Source of the DNA: Lasioglossum baleicum
Taxonomy: Eukaryota; Arthropoda; Insecta; Hymenoptera; Halictidae
Assembly: GCF_051020765.1 (NCBI RefSeq)
Contig: NC_134933.1
Span: forward strand, 17,023,461-17,087,460
Reading direction: 5' to 3'
Length of the DNA: 64,000 nt
In this document: positions 37,862 to 47,782 of the stretch, piece by piece
How the letters are laid out: each line of letters begins with the position of its first letter
Numbering within the stretch: position 1 is the stretch's first letter
The notes under the pieces: model-generated
Seen by the model: only the letters and a program-made list of their open reading frames with translations
Database searches by the model: none
What the model was told of the DNA's origin: nothing
Program-made: the position numbers and the translations under genes

Positions 37862-38074
37862 CAGTAGAACCTCGATTATCCGGGCCTCTGATGTTCGAAT
37901 CCTTTATACTTTCCACAAAGAATTAGTCTAATTGCGTTAAACGAACTCATACGCTACACAATTTACTGCACACTTCAATAACGATCAAGTTCAGCACTGA
38001 AGCTGTGTAATTGTAGTATTATCCGAAGAATCATGTTCCAATAATAACAAGCACGAGTAATCGAAGTTCTACTG
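37862..38074. mobile_element. pogo/Tigger-like MITE (non-autonomous)
   Basis: The left end reads CAGTAGAACCTCGATTA and the right end, reverse complemented, reads CAGTAGAACTTCGATTA, with similarity continuing for about 25 bp. The left end is preceded by TA. The right end is followed by TGTA, so one TA target duplication may carry a substitution. CAGTAGAACC-type ends are, from memory, typical of pogo/Tigger-type Tc1-mariner relatives. The element is 213 bp and AT-rich, with no transposase frame, so it would have depended on an enzyme encoded elsewhere. Superfamily is inferred from the termini only. Confidence 0.75.
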
Positions 38075-39759
38075 TGTATGTATTATTATTTCCTCTGTAT
38101 GTCGCGTGATAGCACATGATTTCACGTGGCGTGGTAGTAATGTGCCTGTACCTTTATCCGACGTGACGCGTTTGCGATCTCCTGCAGCCCCATCGATATC
38201 CAACCGCGTCTTTCGACGGCGCGGACGGATCTTGGTGGCTGTAAAGCGTTTAACGACAGTGGGACCGTTGTCGCAGGACCTGCCATCGTGGTGGCTTTGC
38301 GAAGTTCGCCGACTCTGCGGTATTGGTAGCCAGGGATCAACGTAACGCGTCGTGCTCGCGTCACACGGTCATCTCCGTGCACGGTTGGTCGACGTTGCAA
38401 CGCGACTTTACAGGATCCGGTACGGCACGGTGTTTCTTCGTTGCTTCTTGTGTTCGCGGGGCGCGTCTTGCGTTTCACGCCTGACGACGCGGAAGACGAC
38501 GATTCCACGGATCGTTCGCTGGGCGCTTTAAATTGTAACGCGCACATCGCCGTTTCCCCCGTTTCCGACCGGCGAAACCGGCGGGTCGTCGGGAAAGTTT
38601 CCGACGGTGTTTCCTTTCCCCCGCGAGTTTTTGCGGTCGAGCGAAATTTCGGGAAAGCTGGTCGCGGGAATGTTTGCATCCGTCGCGACTTAAAGTCTGA
38701 ACGAAGTCGCACGGAATAATTGCCGGAACGCACCGGTGCGACGCTGGGATCCGTTATCGAACGTGTGCCGTGTATGTATGTATCGATCAAACGGGGATTA
38801 AAGAGGAATCCGATAGCACGCAACATTGAATTCGCTTCGATTCGATGGGAGCAGGCCGGCCTCTGTCTTTCGCGTGCACAGAGGATCGCTCGATTCGGCC
38901 CACGGGGAAATAAGTTCCGGGAAATCTGTGCTGGCGTTCGACGCGCTAATTGCGCGTGTCCCGAATAGGAACAGAGCGCATTATGTGTGCCGGTGAGAGT
39001 TCGGCGACGCGTTACAGTTCACCGATCCCGAATGCCGTTCGAAATGTCTGCGAGAGCGGCTACGGAACAGCTCGGAGCGGTTCATCGGTGGGTAGGTATA
39101 CGGAGTATGAAGAGCAGCAGCAGCGTATATCGATGTGTTTCGTGGGATACGTTCCTCGCGGTTACAAATCAATACAATTACCGCATTCGAGAGTTAACTC
39201 TCATGCAAGCCGACGTGTTCCGCCCCATCCGGTGCTCCCTCCAGCCACCAGTCGGGCCTCTTCACCTTTTCTTCCCTTCGCGGAGCTTTCTGTTTCCACT
39301 TGACGGTGCGGAAGACGATCCGGCGTTTCGCGTTTGAATAGGGAACGTCGTTGCGGTACCGTAGACACACGCGTATCGAGAGGATGTGGAGGTAAACGCG
39401 CGATCGAGTTGCATCATGGTAAAACGAGCTCCGATTCGTTCCCTGCCGTCCCCAGTCCCCTTCCCATTTCCCTTTTCTTTTTCCTCTCCGCTTTCGTTTA
39501 CGTTTTCGTTTTCGTTCCCGTTCTCGTTTTCGCCGCTTTTCCTCTTTCCTCTCTGCCCCCCCCCCCTCCCCCACCACCCGGAGAATCCTCTCGTCGCTGT
39601 TTTTCTACGGCCGTCGCATGAGATCTGCTCGACAACCAGCCAAACTCTTTGAACTACGTGGGACGTAAATTGTCTTACAATTAGAGTTGTGCGGTTCTAG
39701 CGAATAACCTTCTTTCCCCCGCTTGTTGATTCGTTGCTTAGTGTCATAGTTGCCCGAAA
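38075..39759. other. CpG-rich non-coding DNA
   Basis: No gene supported. A pyrimidine-rich stretch at 39430-39585 includes CGTTTT-type repeats and a CCCCCCCCC run. Confidence 0.5.
39491..39533. repeat. Imperfect (CGTTTT)n tandem repeat
   Basis: Six to seven copies of CGTTTT/CGTTCC/CGTTTA in tandem, embedded in pyrimidine-rich DNA. Confidence 0.75.
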
Positions 39760-39993
39760 TAGACGTACTCTCCGTGCCTCGCACAAAGTCTCCTGGCGGG
39801 AATTCGTCAGCAGCAAACCGCCCGATTCGGTCATTCCACTCGTACTTTCGATTCTAGCCGAATTATTGGCTAAAGTGTGTGACGTCAAAGCCTAACCATT
39901 GGCCGCGAGCGAGGATCCCCTTTGCTCCTGTGCCGTCTCGAGGGACTACTTGTGAGGCAGGGAGAGTAGTCTTGTTTGCCGACTTCGTGAAAA
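39760..39993. repeat. Dispersed repeat family C, copy 2
   Basis: Same orientation as the copy at 30122-30340, about 9.6 kb away. The best preserved part is the core around TTCTAGCCGAATTATTGG and the segment CTTGTGAGGCA. An extra 10 to 20 bp around AGCAGCAAACCGCC distinguishes it from copy 1. Two copies in one window suggest a repetitive family rather than a local duplication, because the intervening sequence is unrelated. Confidence 0.8.
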
Positions 39994-40501
39994 CTCGTGG
40001 CTGCTCCACCACGACAATACCTGGAGAATACTTCGATGGTGACGAGGACCATCAGTCCATATTTATCCTCAGAAAAATTAGAAATCTAAAGTTCAGTCGT
40101 TTTTTGAACAGACCTCGTACGTCTCTCTCCAGCGTCGGGAACATCCGCGAATAAGAAGGACTCCTGTGTACCATTCGGGTAGAAGTTGGTCGGCCATATG
40201 TCGCCGGTGCGGTCAACCGACCAACCAGATCCCAACCGTGTTGCGCGACACGAAAACGCCGCGGAAACGGGGTCGAGACTTCCTGAAGACCCCCTCCGGG
40301 ACTTTTTTAAATGCCAGTTGAAAGAACCAGCCGGCTAGGCTTAAATACGACCGGCCCGTTTTTATTCGCCGCTCGCGCTCTTTCTCGTCGTTTTGTCGCG
40401 CGTAACCAGCCCTAGACGCCCAACGCCGCCGCTTTGATCGCGACTCAGTGGTCCGATCGCAAAGTCGGGTTAAAAACAGCTAAACGATCGTTCTCGAGCG
40501 G

Positions 40502-40521
40502 GAGAGAGAGAGAGAGAGAGA
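40502..40521. repeat. (GA)10 microsatellite
   Basis: A perfect GA run. Confidence 0.95.
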
Positions 40522-40997
40522 GGGAACGAAAAGGATGCGAACGACCGATTGAACCGAGCAGGACGTAAGCTTCGACGAACGCATCGATTCTCTGGCAGGC
40601 TCGTTTACAATGACAGACATTTCGCAAAGCGTCGACGTCGACGGCCGGTCATCACGCTCGCAAGGAATAACAAAAAATTCTGACGGTTCGTCGATTTGCA
40701 CCGCGAATACGTTTTTTTTTCTCCCGCAGTGTGTTCGCGTCCACCGCGCGGCAAAGTCGGACAGAGACGAAAACAACGGCTCGATGTTGCGGTGGACGAT
40801 GGTTGCGCGAACGGGAGGAACGGGTTGGAAGCGCAACGAATTGTTTCTCGTTTCGTTGGCCACTGTCGAACAGCGGTTGGACGGAAAACGTCCATCCCCG
40901 TCGCGGGCTTTGAACCGGCCACGATGAAACGAGACAGAACAGGAGGGTATAGAGGCGACGACCGCCCGATCCAGGTTGCACCGTTGCGGCAGCGGTG

Positions 40998-41021
40998 GCA
41001 ACGAGGCAACGAGGCAACGAG
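40998..41021. repeat. Three perfect copies of an 8-bp unit
   Basis: GCAACGAG is repeated three times in tandem and followed by a partial fourth unit (GCAC). Confidence 0.9.
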
Positions 41022-41503
41022 GCACTTCGTCCCTTTAACTGAACGCAATTTCCCGGCTTGCGTACTCTTCTTCCGTCGGTCCCTGTATTTTTCTCACCAA
41101 CCAGCCGAAAAACAAATTTCGGCGCTAGCCCGGCCGTGATCTCTCCTGACCCCGATTCTCTTTTCGCGTCGATTCACCGGTCGTGCCGATTCGGGACCGG
41201 TCCGATTGGAATTGCGAAACGATCGAATTAATAACGCGAAAACGATTGCACGCGATCGAGCGTCGTCGTCGCGCCGGTGAAAACTCGGCTGGCCAACACA
41301 GGAAGAACTGTGATGCTGCGCGTGTAATAGTTTTCCGCGAATAATGGCTCGATAAATATGCTAATTTCGGTTGCAATTTTATGCTCGCTTATCGCCGTTG
41401 GAAGCGGCCACTCGTAACAGTGCAACTTTGCCACTCGATGCGGCTCTTCGCCGTCACCCGTCGCCGCACAGCGGGCCATTTCGCCCGAAAAGCAATCTGT
41501 TAA

Positions 41504-41661
41504 TTTCATTGGTAAATATTGTCGCGTACATATAATAATAAAGTACTTATTAGAACGTTTATTTTTGACTCCGTACCTAAACTCAATACAGTAATCGCGC
41601 AATAATTGTAAAATAAAAAATCTGGAAACGGTCATTTTGACCGGTGATGGTAGGTTTAGTG
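41504..41661. mobile_element. Possible TTAA-bounded (piggyBac-like) remnant
   Basis: The AT-rich block is bracketed by TTAA at 41500-41503 and 41662-41665. Just inside the right boundary is GGTAGGTTTAGTG, preceded by the perfect 15-bp palindrome CGGTCATTTTGACCG (41629-41643). TTAA target sites with a subterminal palindrome fit piggyBac-type non-autonomous elements. The left end does not show a clear inverted counterpart, so the left limit may be wrong or the element truncated. The call rests on the right end and on composition. Confidence 0.4.
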
Positions 41662-42520
41662 TTAAGGAAAGCAAGTTCCGGCCATGTATGTAACAAGAAT
41701 TAGTAACGACCGTTCGAGGCGCGTGCTTTCGCGTCGTACGCTTTGCGGCGAATAAATAGAACGTCAACGGGCCGCGTTCTAAATTGAATTGGTTCCCCGC
41801 GTTGCGCGTTTTCGTTTCGCCTGGTCCACGGACAAGGTTCGAATGGTTTTCACGGGAACGATTGTCGCGCGCGCAGAACGCACAACACAGCAGAGCATAC
41901 GGCGTGCCGTTAGCGAGAGCACGGAGAGCGGCGTTGATTTTCGAGACGATTAGCGGGCAACGCGAAACTATTAGCTGCCCCGTAATTATCCTCGTATTGT
42001 AACGGCTGCGAGCTATTTGGAAACTTCTCGATGTTGTGTACGCTGTGTAATTTACGTGGCTGCCGACACGTGGCATACTTCCGGCATTAATGCCGAAAAT
42101 TTCCATATCGCTGTGTCGACTATTGATTTTCCTGCCCGCGACCGAAAGGAACGCGTCGGACGTCCTCCATCTCGGCGGGGAGAAAAAGAGAGCGAGAGAG
42201 CTTCGCATCGACGTTTGCTCTTTCGTTGAGCAAAAAAAAAAAAATACGTAAAAAAGTCGAGAGTCGTTTGCACCGCGGTAAATTAATTAGCTGTTTGCGG
42301 AGGAGTTCTTCGGACCCTGGAGGAAAGACGAGACGAGCGCGTAGAAAACGATACTCTGGAAATCCCGATATTCGCCATGGACATTGAACTACGTTTCGAA
42401 CGAGATGATCGAATAATGGCTGGGAATATAACGGCACGCATTCGACGTGTCCATTACACGCACAGATTTATTAACGGTTGATTCGCTTAATTATTAACCG
42501 AGTTTACGTTCGCTCTCGAA

Positions 42521-42538
42521 CGCGCGCGCGCGCGCGCG
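42521..42538. repeat. (CG)9 alternating tract
   Basis: A perfect CG dinucleotide run followed by TATAC, giving an alternating purine-pyrimidine tract of more than 20 bp. Such tracts can form Z-DNA in vitro. Its survival fits the lack of CpG depletion in this genome. Confidence 0.95.
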
Positions 42539-43363
42539 TATACACCGACTTGGGCGCACAGGTACGCTCGCATTATCGAGTTACATCGAAAACGTCGGTT
42601 GTCCGAATTAATTGGAGGGACGCGCGCACGCGAGCGCACCGGTTCCGATAATTAATTGGTTTCCTTTGAAACGGATCGAGGTTCGTTCCGCTGCGGATCT
42701 ACTTTAAAAAAGGGAAGGCCAGAATAAAAAAAAAAACGTCCGGGAAAGGAAAGCTGCGACGCGAGCGAAATTCGATTAAGCAATTCGAGAGCGATCCCTT
42801 CGGACAGAAGATCGCGTAATTCGTCAGGAGTCACTGGGAAAGAAGCGACGATACAGTCTCGCGAGCCAACGATCGAATAATTTCGCCTCAGCCCTTCCGT
42901 CTGCGTCTCTCTTCGCCCCTCTACCTCTCTTCCGTCTTTCTCTATTTGTGTCTGTCCGTCTCCGTTTTTCCGGTGTGTCCTCTCCTCCTCGGTAGACTGC
43001 GCCGTGGCCAGTCGATCGGTCGATTAACGCGCGACGTCGCGTTAAGGGAGATTTATTAACCGAATATACTCGGTCGCGCTGGCGTCGCGTCGCGGTTCGA
43101 CGACTGGCCGTCGAGAATGTAATTAAAGTTTCGTCGCGCATAGCGCCGCTGCCAGCCGCGAAACGAAACTCGTTTCGCAGTCGTCGTAACTGCAATTTAC
43201 AGCGGGGCCGGCTAACCGTGTCCCAAACTATGCTTTACATAGTTTAGGAAAGTGCGCGGATATTGGCAGCAAACGTCTCGGTAACCAAGACTCGTTAGCG
43301 TTCAGTTTCGGTCGGAAGGTTGCCGTCCCTCGATACCTAGGACAATATCTCGAGCAATCGCGA

Positions 43364-43388
43364 ATACATACATACATACATACATACA
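43364..43388. repeat. (ATAC)6 microsatellite
   Basis: A perfect tetranucleotide repeat of about six units. Confidence 0.95.
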
Positions 43389-44324
43389 GAGAATGGGGAA
43401 ACGCGTTTTCAAGGCTCCGGCATCGGCTACGGCTCCGATTAAGCTTCGCTGCTCGTGCACGAGGCAAACAACCGAGCCAGCCGAGGGTAGTGGCCCCTCT
43501 TAATTAGTCGCGATTAATCGTTCGAGCCTCGCAACTAGGTTACACGTTACGATGGCTTTGCATGCCACGTCGTAATAGTAAATTCTAATCGAGGAAATTT
43601 ATATTCGCGACTGCAGACTCCTACAGCGAACTTCGAATTAACCGCGGTGCGTGTTTCTTCGCGTTCTACAGGGATCTTCGAACCCATGTCCTGTGTTGCC
43701 CGTAATCTTGCCGACACTTTTGTTCGCGCGAGCACGCGCTCCAGCTTTGCCGATAGAACGGTGAACGAACGCGATTTCGATTGGATCGCGCGAGAACCGA
43801 CTCGTCCGAACTCATCGCCGACGCGCGGTACGTACGGTTGCTCGCGAATCCCACGACGACGATATTCGATATTCGGGCACGGACAGAGGGAGAATTGGGA
43901 TAAAAGTCATGCGCGAACCGTCCATCAATTCCTCGTAACGCGCGGCTACGTTTTTTCCATTTGGCGAAATCAAATAGACATCCCGCGAAAGGGACGGGAA
44001 GCCGGCGAACGAGACGAGCGATGCGAGGCGGGACGAAAAAAGGGGTAAGCAGACGGCGCACGGCTGGATAGAGGATGGGGCAGACAGAGGGCGGAATCCT
44101 TTCTGCGTCGAGAGAAAAATTAATAATCTACCGTCGAGCAGTTACGGCTGAATCTGGGCCAACTATTTCCACCGGCAACATCGCAAGGGGATTCATCAGT
44201 TAAAATGCTCGACAGGCAAAGGCATCTCTCCACGAGCGACCCCTTTCGCCTCTTCGTCTCTGCCCCTCTTCATCCGTTTTCCCTTTTCCCTTCCCATCTT
44301 CTGGTTCTGCCACCTGCTCCCCTC

Positions 44325-44348
44325 TCCTCCTCCTCCTCCTCCTCCTCC
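44325..44348. repeat. (TCC)8 microsatellite
   Basis: A perfect trinucleotide run in a pyrimidine-rich stretch of the plus strand. Confidence 0.95.
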
Positions 44349-45090
44349 CACCGGACCCGCGGAAAAGGAAAACCTTTTCAATTATCACTCTTTGATCAAA
44401 AATACCGCGGCAGGAATTGACGCGGCCGAGCAACCGAGAAAGCGAGAATGCGAGCAAGCGAGTCGGTAAGCCCAGTAGGCAGGCAGGCAAGCAAGCAGTC
44501 GGACGCACAGCCCCCGTACACTTCTGTATTCGGTGGATCTACTTTCGAACGGTGTAATAAACCTCCATGAAATTAATATCAAAGAATAAGGCAATTAAAA
44601 GCGCAGCGCTCTGATTACATGAATATTAATTTCCAAGCGGGTCCCGTACCGTTTTGCGGTTCCGTCACGCGCTCTCTTTTCGGTTGCGCGTTAAAAGGAC
44701 CGTTGGAAATCCTCACGGCCGAATACAGCCGTATTCCGATCGAACGAAGCGACCAGGCGACGAGGAGAGGCGCTCCGCTCCGAGGAAATAAAAGCTGTCG
44801 CGAAGGGGGACTGCCGGGCGTCGAGGAATAATTCAATGAAATTTGCAAATGATTTTTTTTACCGCGATTCATTCAAATATTTTCGTAGCTGCGGAGCCCG
44901 TCGGATTTCTCTCCGCTTTCGCGACGTTTCTCCTGTTTGCGAAGAGTTCCCTTTCGCTTTTAGCGGAGCGTTGCCTGCCGGACTCTGCTCTCTTTTCAGC
45001 TGAAGCGCGTCAGCCGCTTCGATCGAAGCACAAGGTGTCGCTCGTTAATCGAATCCCACCTCCCCGTCCGATCACGGCAACTGTAGAGAA

Positions 45091-45560
45091 ATGTCTTTAA
45101 ATGCAAACGTTATTTTACATTCTAAATGAACGACATATCCTGTATGCACATTATTTTGAATAATGAAACTGCTATTCGAACAACAATTCAATGTTCTCAC
45201 ATATCCTGTATTTACTGCACAACAATAGTGAAACTGAATACAGATGTAGGGCTTTTATAAAAGTAATTTATCATACACTAGGTCTATTCGTTGATCACTC
45301 GCTAATTTTCGAAGCCTCTTATTTGTAGACTTCATACTTAGGCTTTAAAAACAACAAAGATATTTGAGGTGGCAACGTTTGGTGACTCACCCTGTATATT
45401 ATAATAATTTATAGTATTAAAATGAGAATTTGTGTAAATACGTTAAATACAAAGAGGTTTTATATAATCTATACATTTTCGTTGGCTTACATGTGTTAAA
45501 CCTAAATGCTTAAACCTAGGATGCAGTGGTATCGTTGCATTACAACAACAAGTGACCAAG
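45091..45560. other. AT-rich island with tandem duplication, likely transposon debris
   Basis: CpG is sparse throughout. A segment starting ACATATCCTGTAT at 45133 is repeated at 45199 (period 66 bp), with a similar GAAACTG further in. At about 45385-45400 the sequence GACTCACCCTGTATA resembles the CACCCTGTATA termini common among insect Tc1/mariner-type elements. No matching inverted end was found. I see no gene. Confidence 0.5.
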
Positions 45561-47627
45561 AATGTTTTGCAAAAACGTTCGACGATCGGTAAGGGTTACT
45601 GTTACGGTCGCAGAGAGTACCGTTCTCTCTCGTAATCTTTGATAGCGCAAAACGCGCGAGCTACAAACCACCGGCTCGAGCAGAGTCGCGTTAATCCAGC
45701 GCGCAGGGAGCGACGGTGGCGCACTCGTAAATTGTTATCGGCATACGCGACCTCTCGGGGGATAAATCGTTAATATGTCGCGTACGTGACTTGCCTCGCG
45801 GAGTGGAACGCGCCGGGAATCGTTGTTCCGGATCCGGTTGTTTTCGGCCTCGGGCTCTCGGCCTCTGGCTGGTTTTGGACGATCGAACCCGGTCCAGAGA
45901 TCCAAGCGCCGACGCTCGTTATCGAATTTCGTACCGTGTCGTCCCGAATCCGTTCTCGTCAAATCGGCCCCGTTTCCCCCAATAAGACCGATTGGAAGAT
46001 CCGAATATTCACGGTACGAAGGGCGGCGATCGATACTCGAAACTGCATTAGCCCGGTACTTTTGGCCGAACGAGAACCCGGATACGACCGAGTCGGTAGC
46101 TATTATTCCGAATCGTAAATTGAATCGCGCTCGCGCGTTTATACGGACGCATCTGACACGGCGGAGTGAGCCTGCGTTTCGATAACTCGAGTTTTCGAGG
46201 GAAAAGTTCGCGTCGGTGTTCGCGTCGCTACAATTACCTACCTACCTAGCCCCGCCGCAATTTCCATTTCCAGTTCTCGAGTCTCATTCGTCGCGCGATC
46301 TCGTCGTTTCGCGTTTGCGAATCTTTTTTCGCGTTTCGGAACGAGCACAGAGTCGAGGGGGCAGCACGAAGCGACGCGACAGGGCGCGCTGTAAATTTCG
46401 AACGGTTCGCCCGGTCGAGGAATCCGCTTGATTAAAGCGGAAATACGGGCCGGAGGGGGCAAGAATCAATCCTTTGGACGGGCGGCGCGTCGAACTCGGG
46501 CCGAACTTCGCCGTAATTAATTTCCCCGCGTGTTGCCGTGCACCGGTGAAAAAGCAATCTGCATTCGCTGCGGTGAAAAGTTGGACGTTCTCGTGACTGC
46601 GGCCGAACGATTAACCGAGAAAGAAGGAACGGTGTCAATGGTGGACGAGCACGAACCACTCGCGGTACGGCGGTGGCGGTGGCAGAACGGCAACGGCCGG
46701 GGCCCACCGATTCTTCGATTACGCGCGACGCGACCCGACGCGCAGTCGAGAACGCCGCGCGGATGTCTCTCGCGCTCCTGCACGGAATACTTTCCGGCAA
46801 TTTCCCCGAGCTGCTCCAAAGTTTTGCCAACTCTTCGTCCGCAGCCATTCGTTTCCCCGCGGTGGTCGTTGTTGCTTTTGATTTCGTCGGACGCTCGTTC
46901 CAACGATCGGCGCGAATTGAACGAGGAATCCGCTCTTCGTTCCGCTCTTTGAAATTTAATAGCAGCGTAAAAACAAACTGTTTTCCACGGTGCACGCGAT
47001 TGCGTGTAAAAGATATAAAATTACAATTACATTTCGCGTGTATCGTTTCGCTCGGCGGGCATACTTTGTTCGCGTAAAGTGTCGAAACGGGCGTGTAAAG
47101 CGCGAAGCGTAACGCGAAACGATAAAGGAATCAAATTAGTCGGATCGATCGGCGAGTCGCGGAAGGTTTCGCGCGACGATCGACGCGCGATCGGTATCGG
47201 AGGAGCGTCGAGCGAGTTACAGAATGTGCGCAGCAATTTACCAATTACGGGGACGTAATCTTGTTAACTGTAGAGGACTCGAGAAACTTTCGCGGTAGTT
47301 GGCCGCGATTAATTACTGCCGAATTACGAAGTACGACCGCTCGGACTTGAAACGCGGCTCCGCGATTATCTCATAATTTTTAGAAGTTCGTGGCTAAATA
47401 GTTTTAATTTCAATCGTGAACCAACGAATTACTTGCACCAACGTCTTCTACGAATTTCGTTACAGAATAACTATAATGTAAAAGAAAATTTCTAAGCTTC
47501 CTTTAATGCCGTTCAACCGATCAGCGCATGAGACTTCTTTCGCGTAAATAAAATTTTTAGCCAATTACACGTATAAGAACACGGCTGTCTGACAGTAAAC
47601 GCGCAGTTATTGTACACATATAATGAT
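45561..47627. other. CpG-rich non-coding DNA
   Basis: Frames of 110 to 187 codons overlap on both strands around 45.8-47.0 kb without recognisable domains. The last 250 bp become AT-rich next to the MITE that follows. Confidence 0.5.
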
Positions 47628-47774
47628 TAGACTGCGTTTCTTCATGCAAAATAAAAAATGTTTGCGTTGTTTGCCAGACAGAGGTGCCAAATAAAAAGTT
47701 TTTTCATCATTCAATTATCTTATTAAACGGAAACTAATACACTGATGCATAAAATGCATAAAATCCGCAGTCTA
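47628..47774 (+). mobile_element. hAT-like MITE family B, short copy
   Basis: Left end TAGACTGCG and right end CGCAGTCTA are inverted. Inside the ends come ATGCAAAATAAAAA on the left and ATGCATAAAATCCG on the right, as in the copies at 59066 and 61974. The flanks are ATAATGAT (47620-47627) and GTAATGAT (47775-47782), an 8-bp direct repeat with one mismatch that fits the nTnnnnAn target pattern of hAT elements. At 147 bp it lacks the inner block (GGTGGCCTTAA and following) of the longer copies, so it is an internally deleted member. No transposase is encoded. Confidence 0.85.
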
Positions 47775-47782
47775 GTAATGAT

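Larger units (their letters stand above)
39994..45090. other. CpG-rich non-coding DNA
   Basis: No gene supported. The minus-strand frame 41228-42208 (326 codons) is the longest in the window but runs straight through a transposon-like remnant and has no recognised domain. TAATTA-type motifs recur at 42270-42300, 42485-42500 and 42600-42660, including two copies of AATTAATTGG. A small hairpin with an 8-bp stem and 5-nt loop lies at 43225-43245. Confidence 0.5.

Noticed and set aside
41228..42208. Longest open frame (326 codons, minus strand)
   Set aside because: It crosses a transposon-like AT block and host CpG-rich DNA without any change in frame character, has no recognisable domain, and has overlapping frames on the other strand.
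47620..47782. Inverted similarity beyond the TAGACTG ends, first read as a longer inverted terminus with TA duplication
   Set aside because: The flanking octamers match better as direct repeats (8/8 at 59 kb, 7/8 at 47 kb), so they are target-site duplications and the element ends at TAGACTG.
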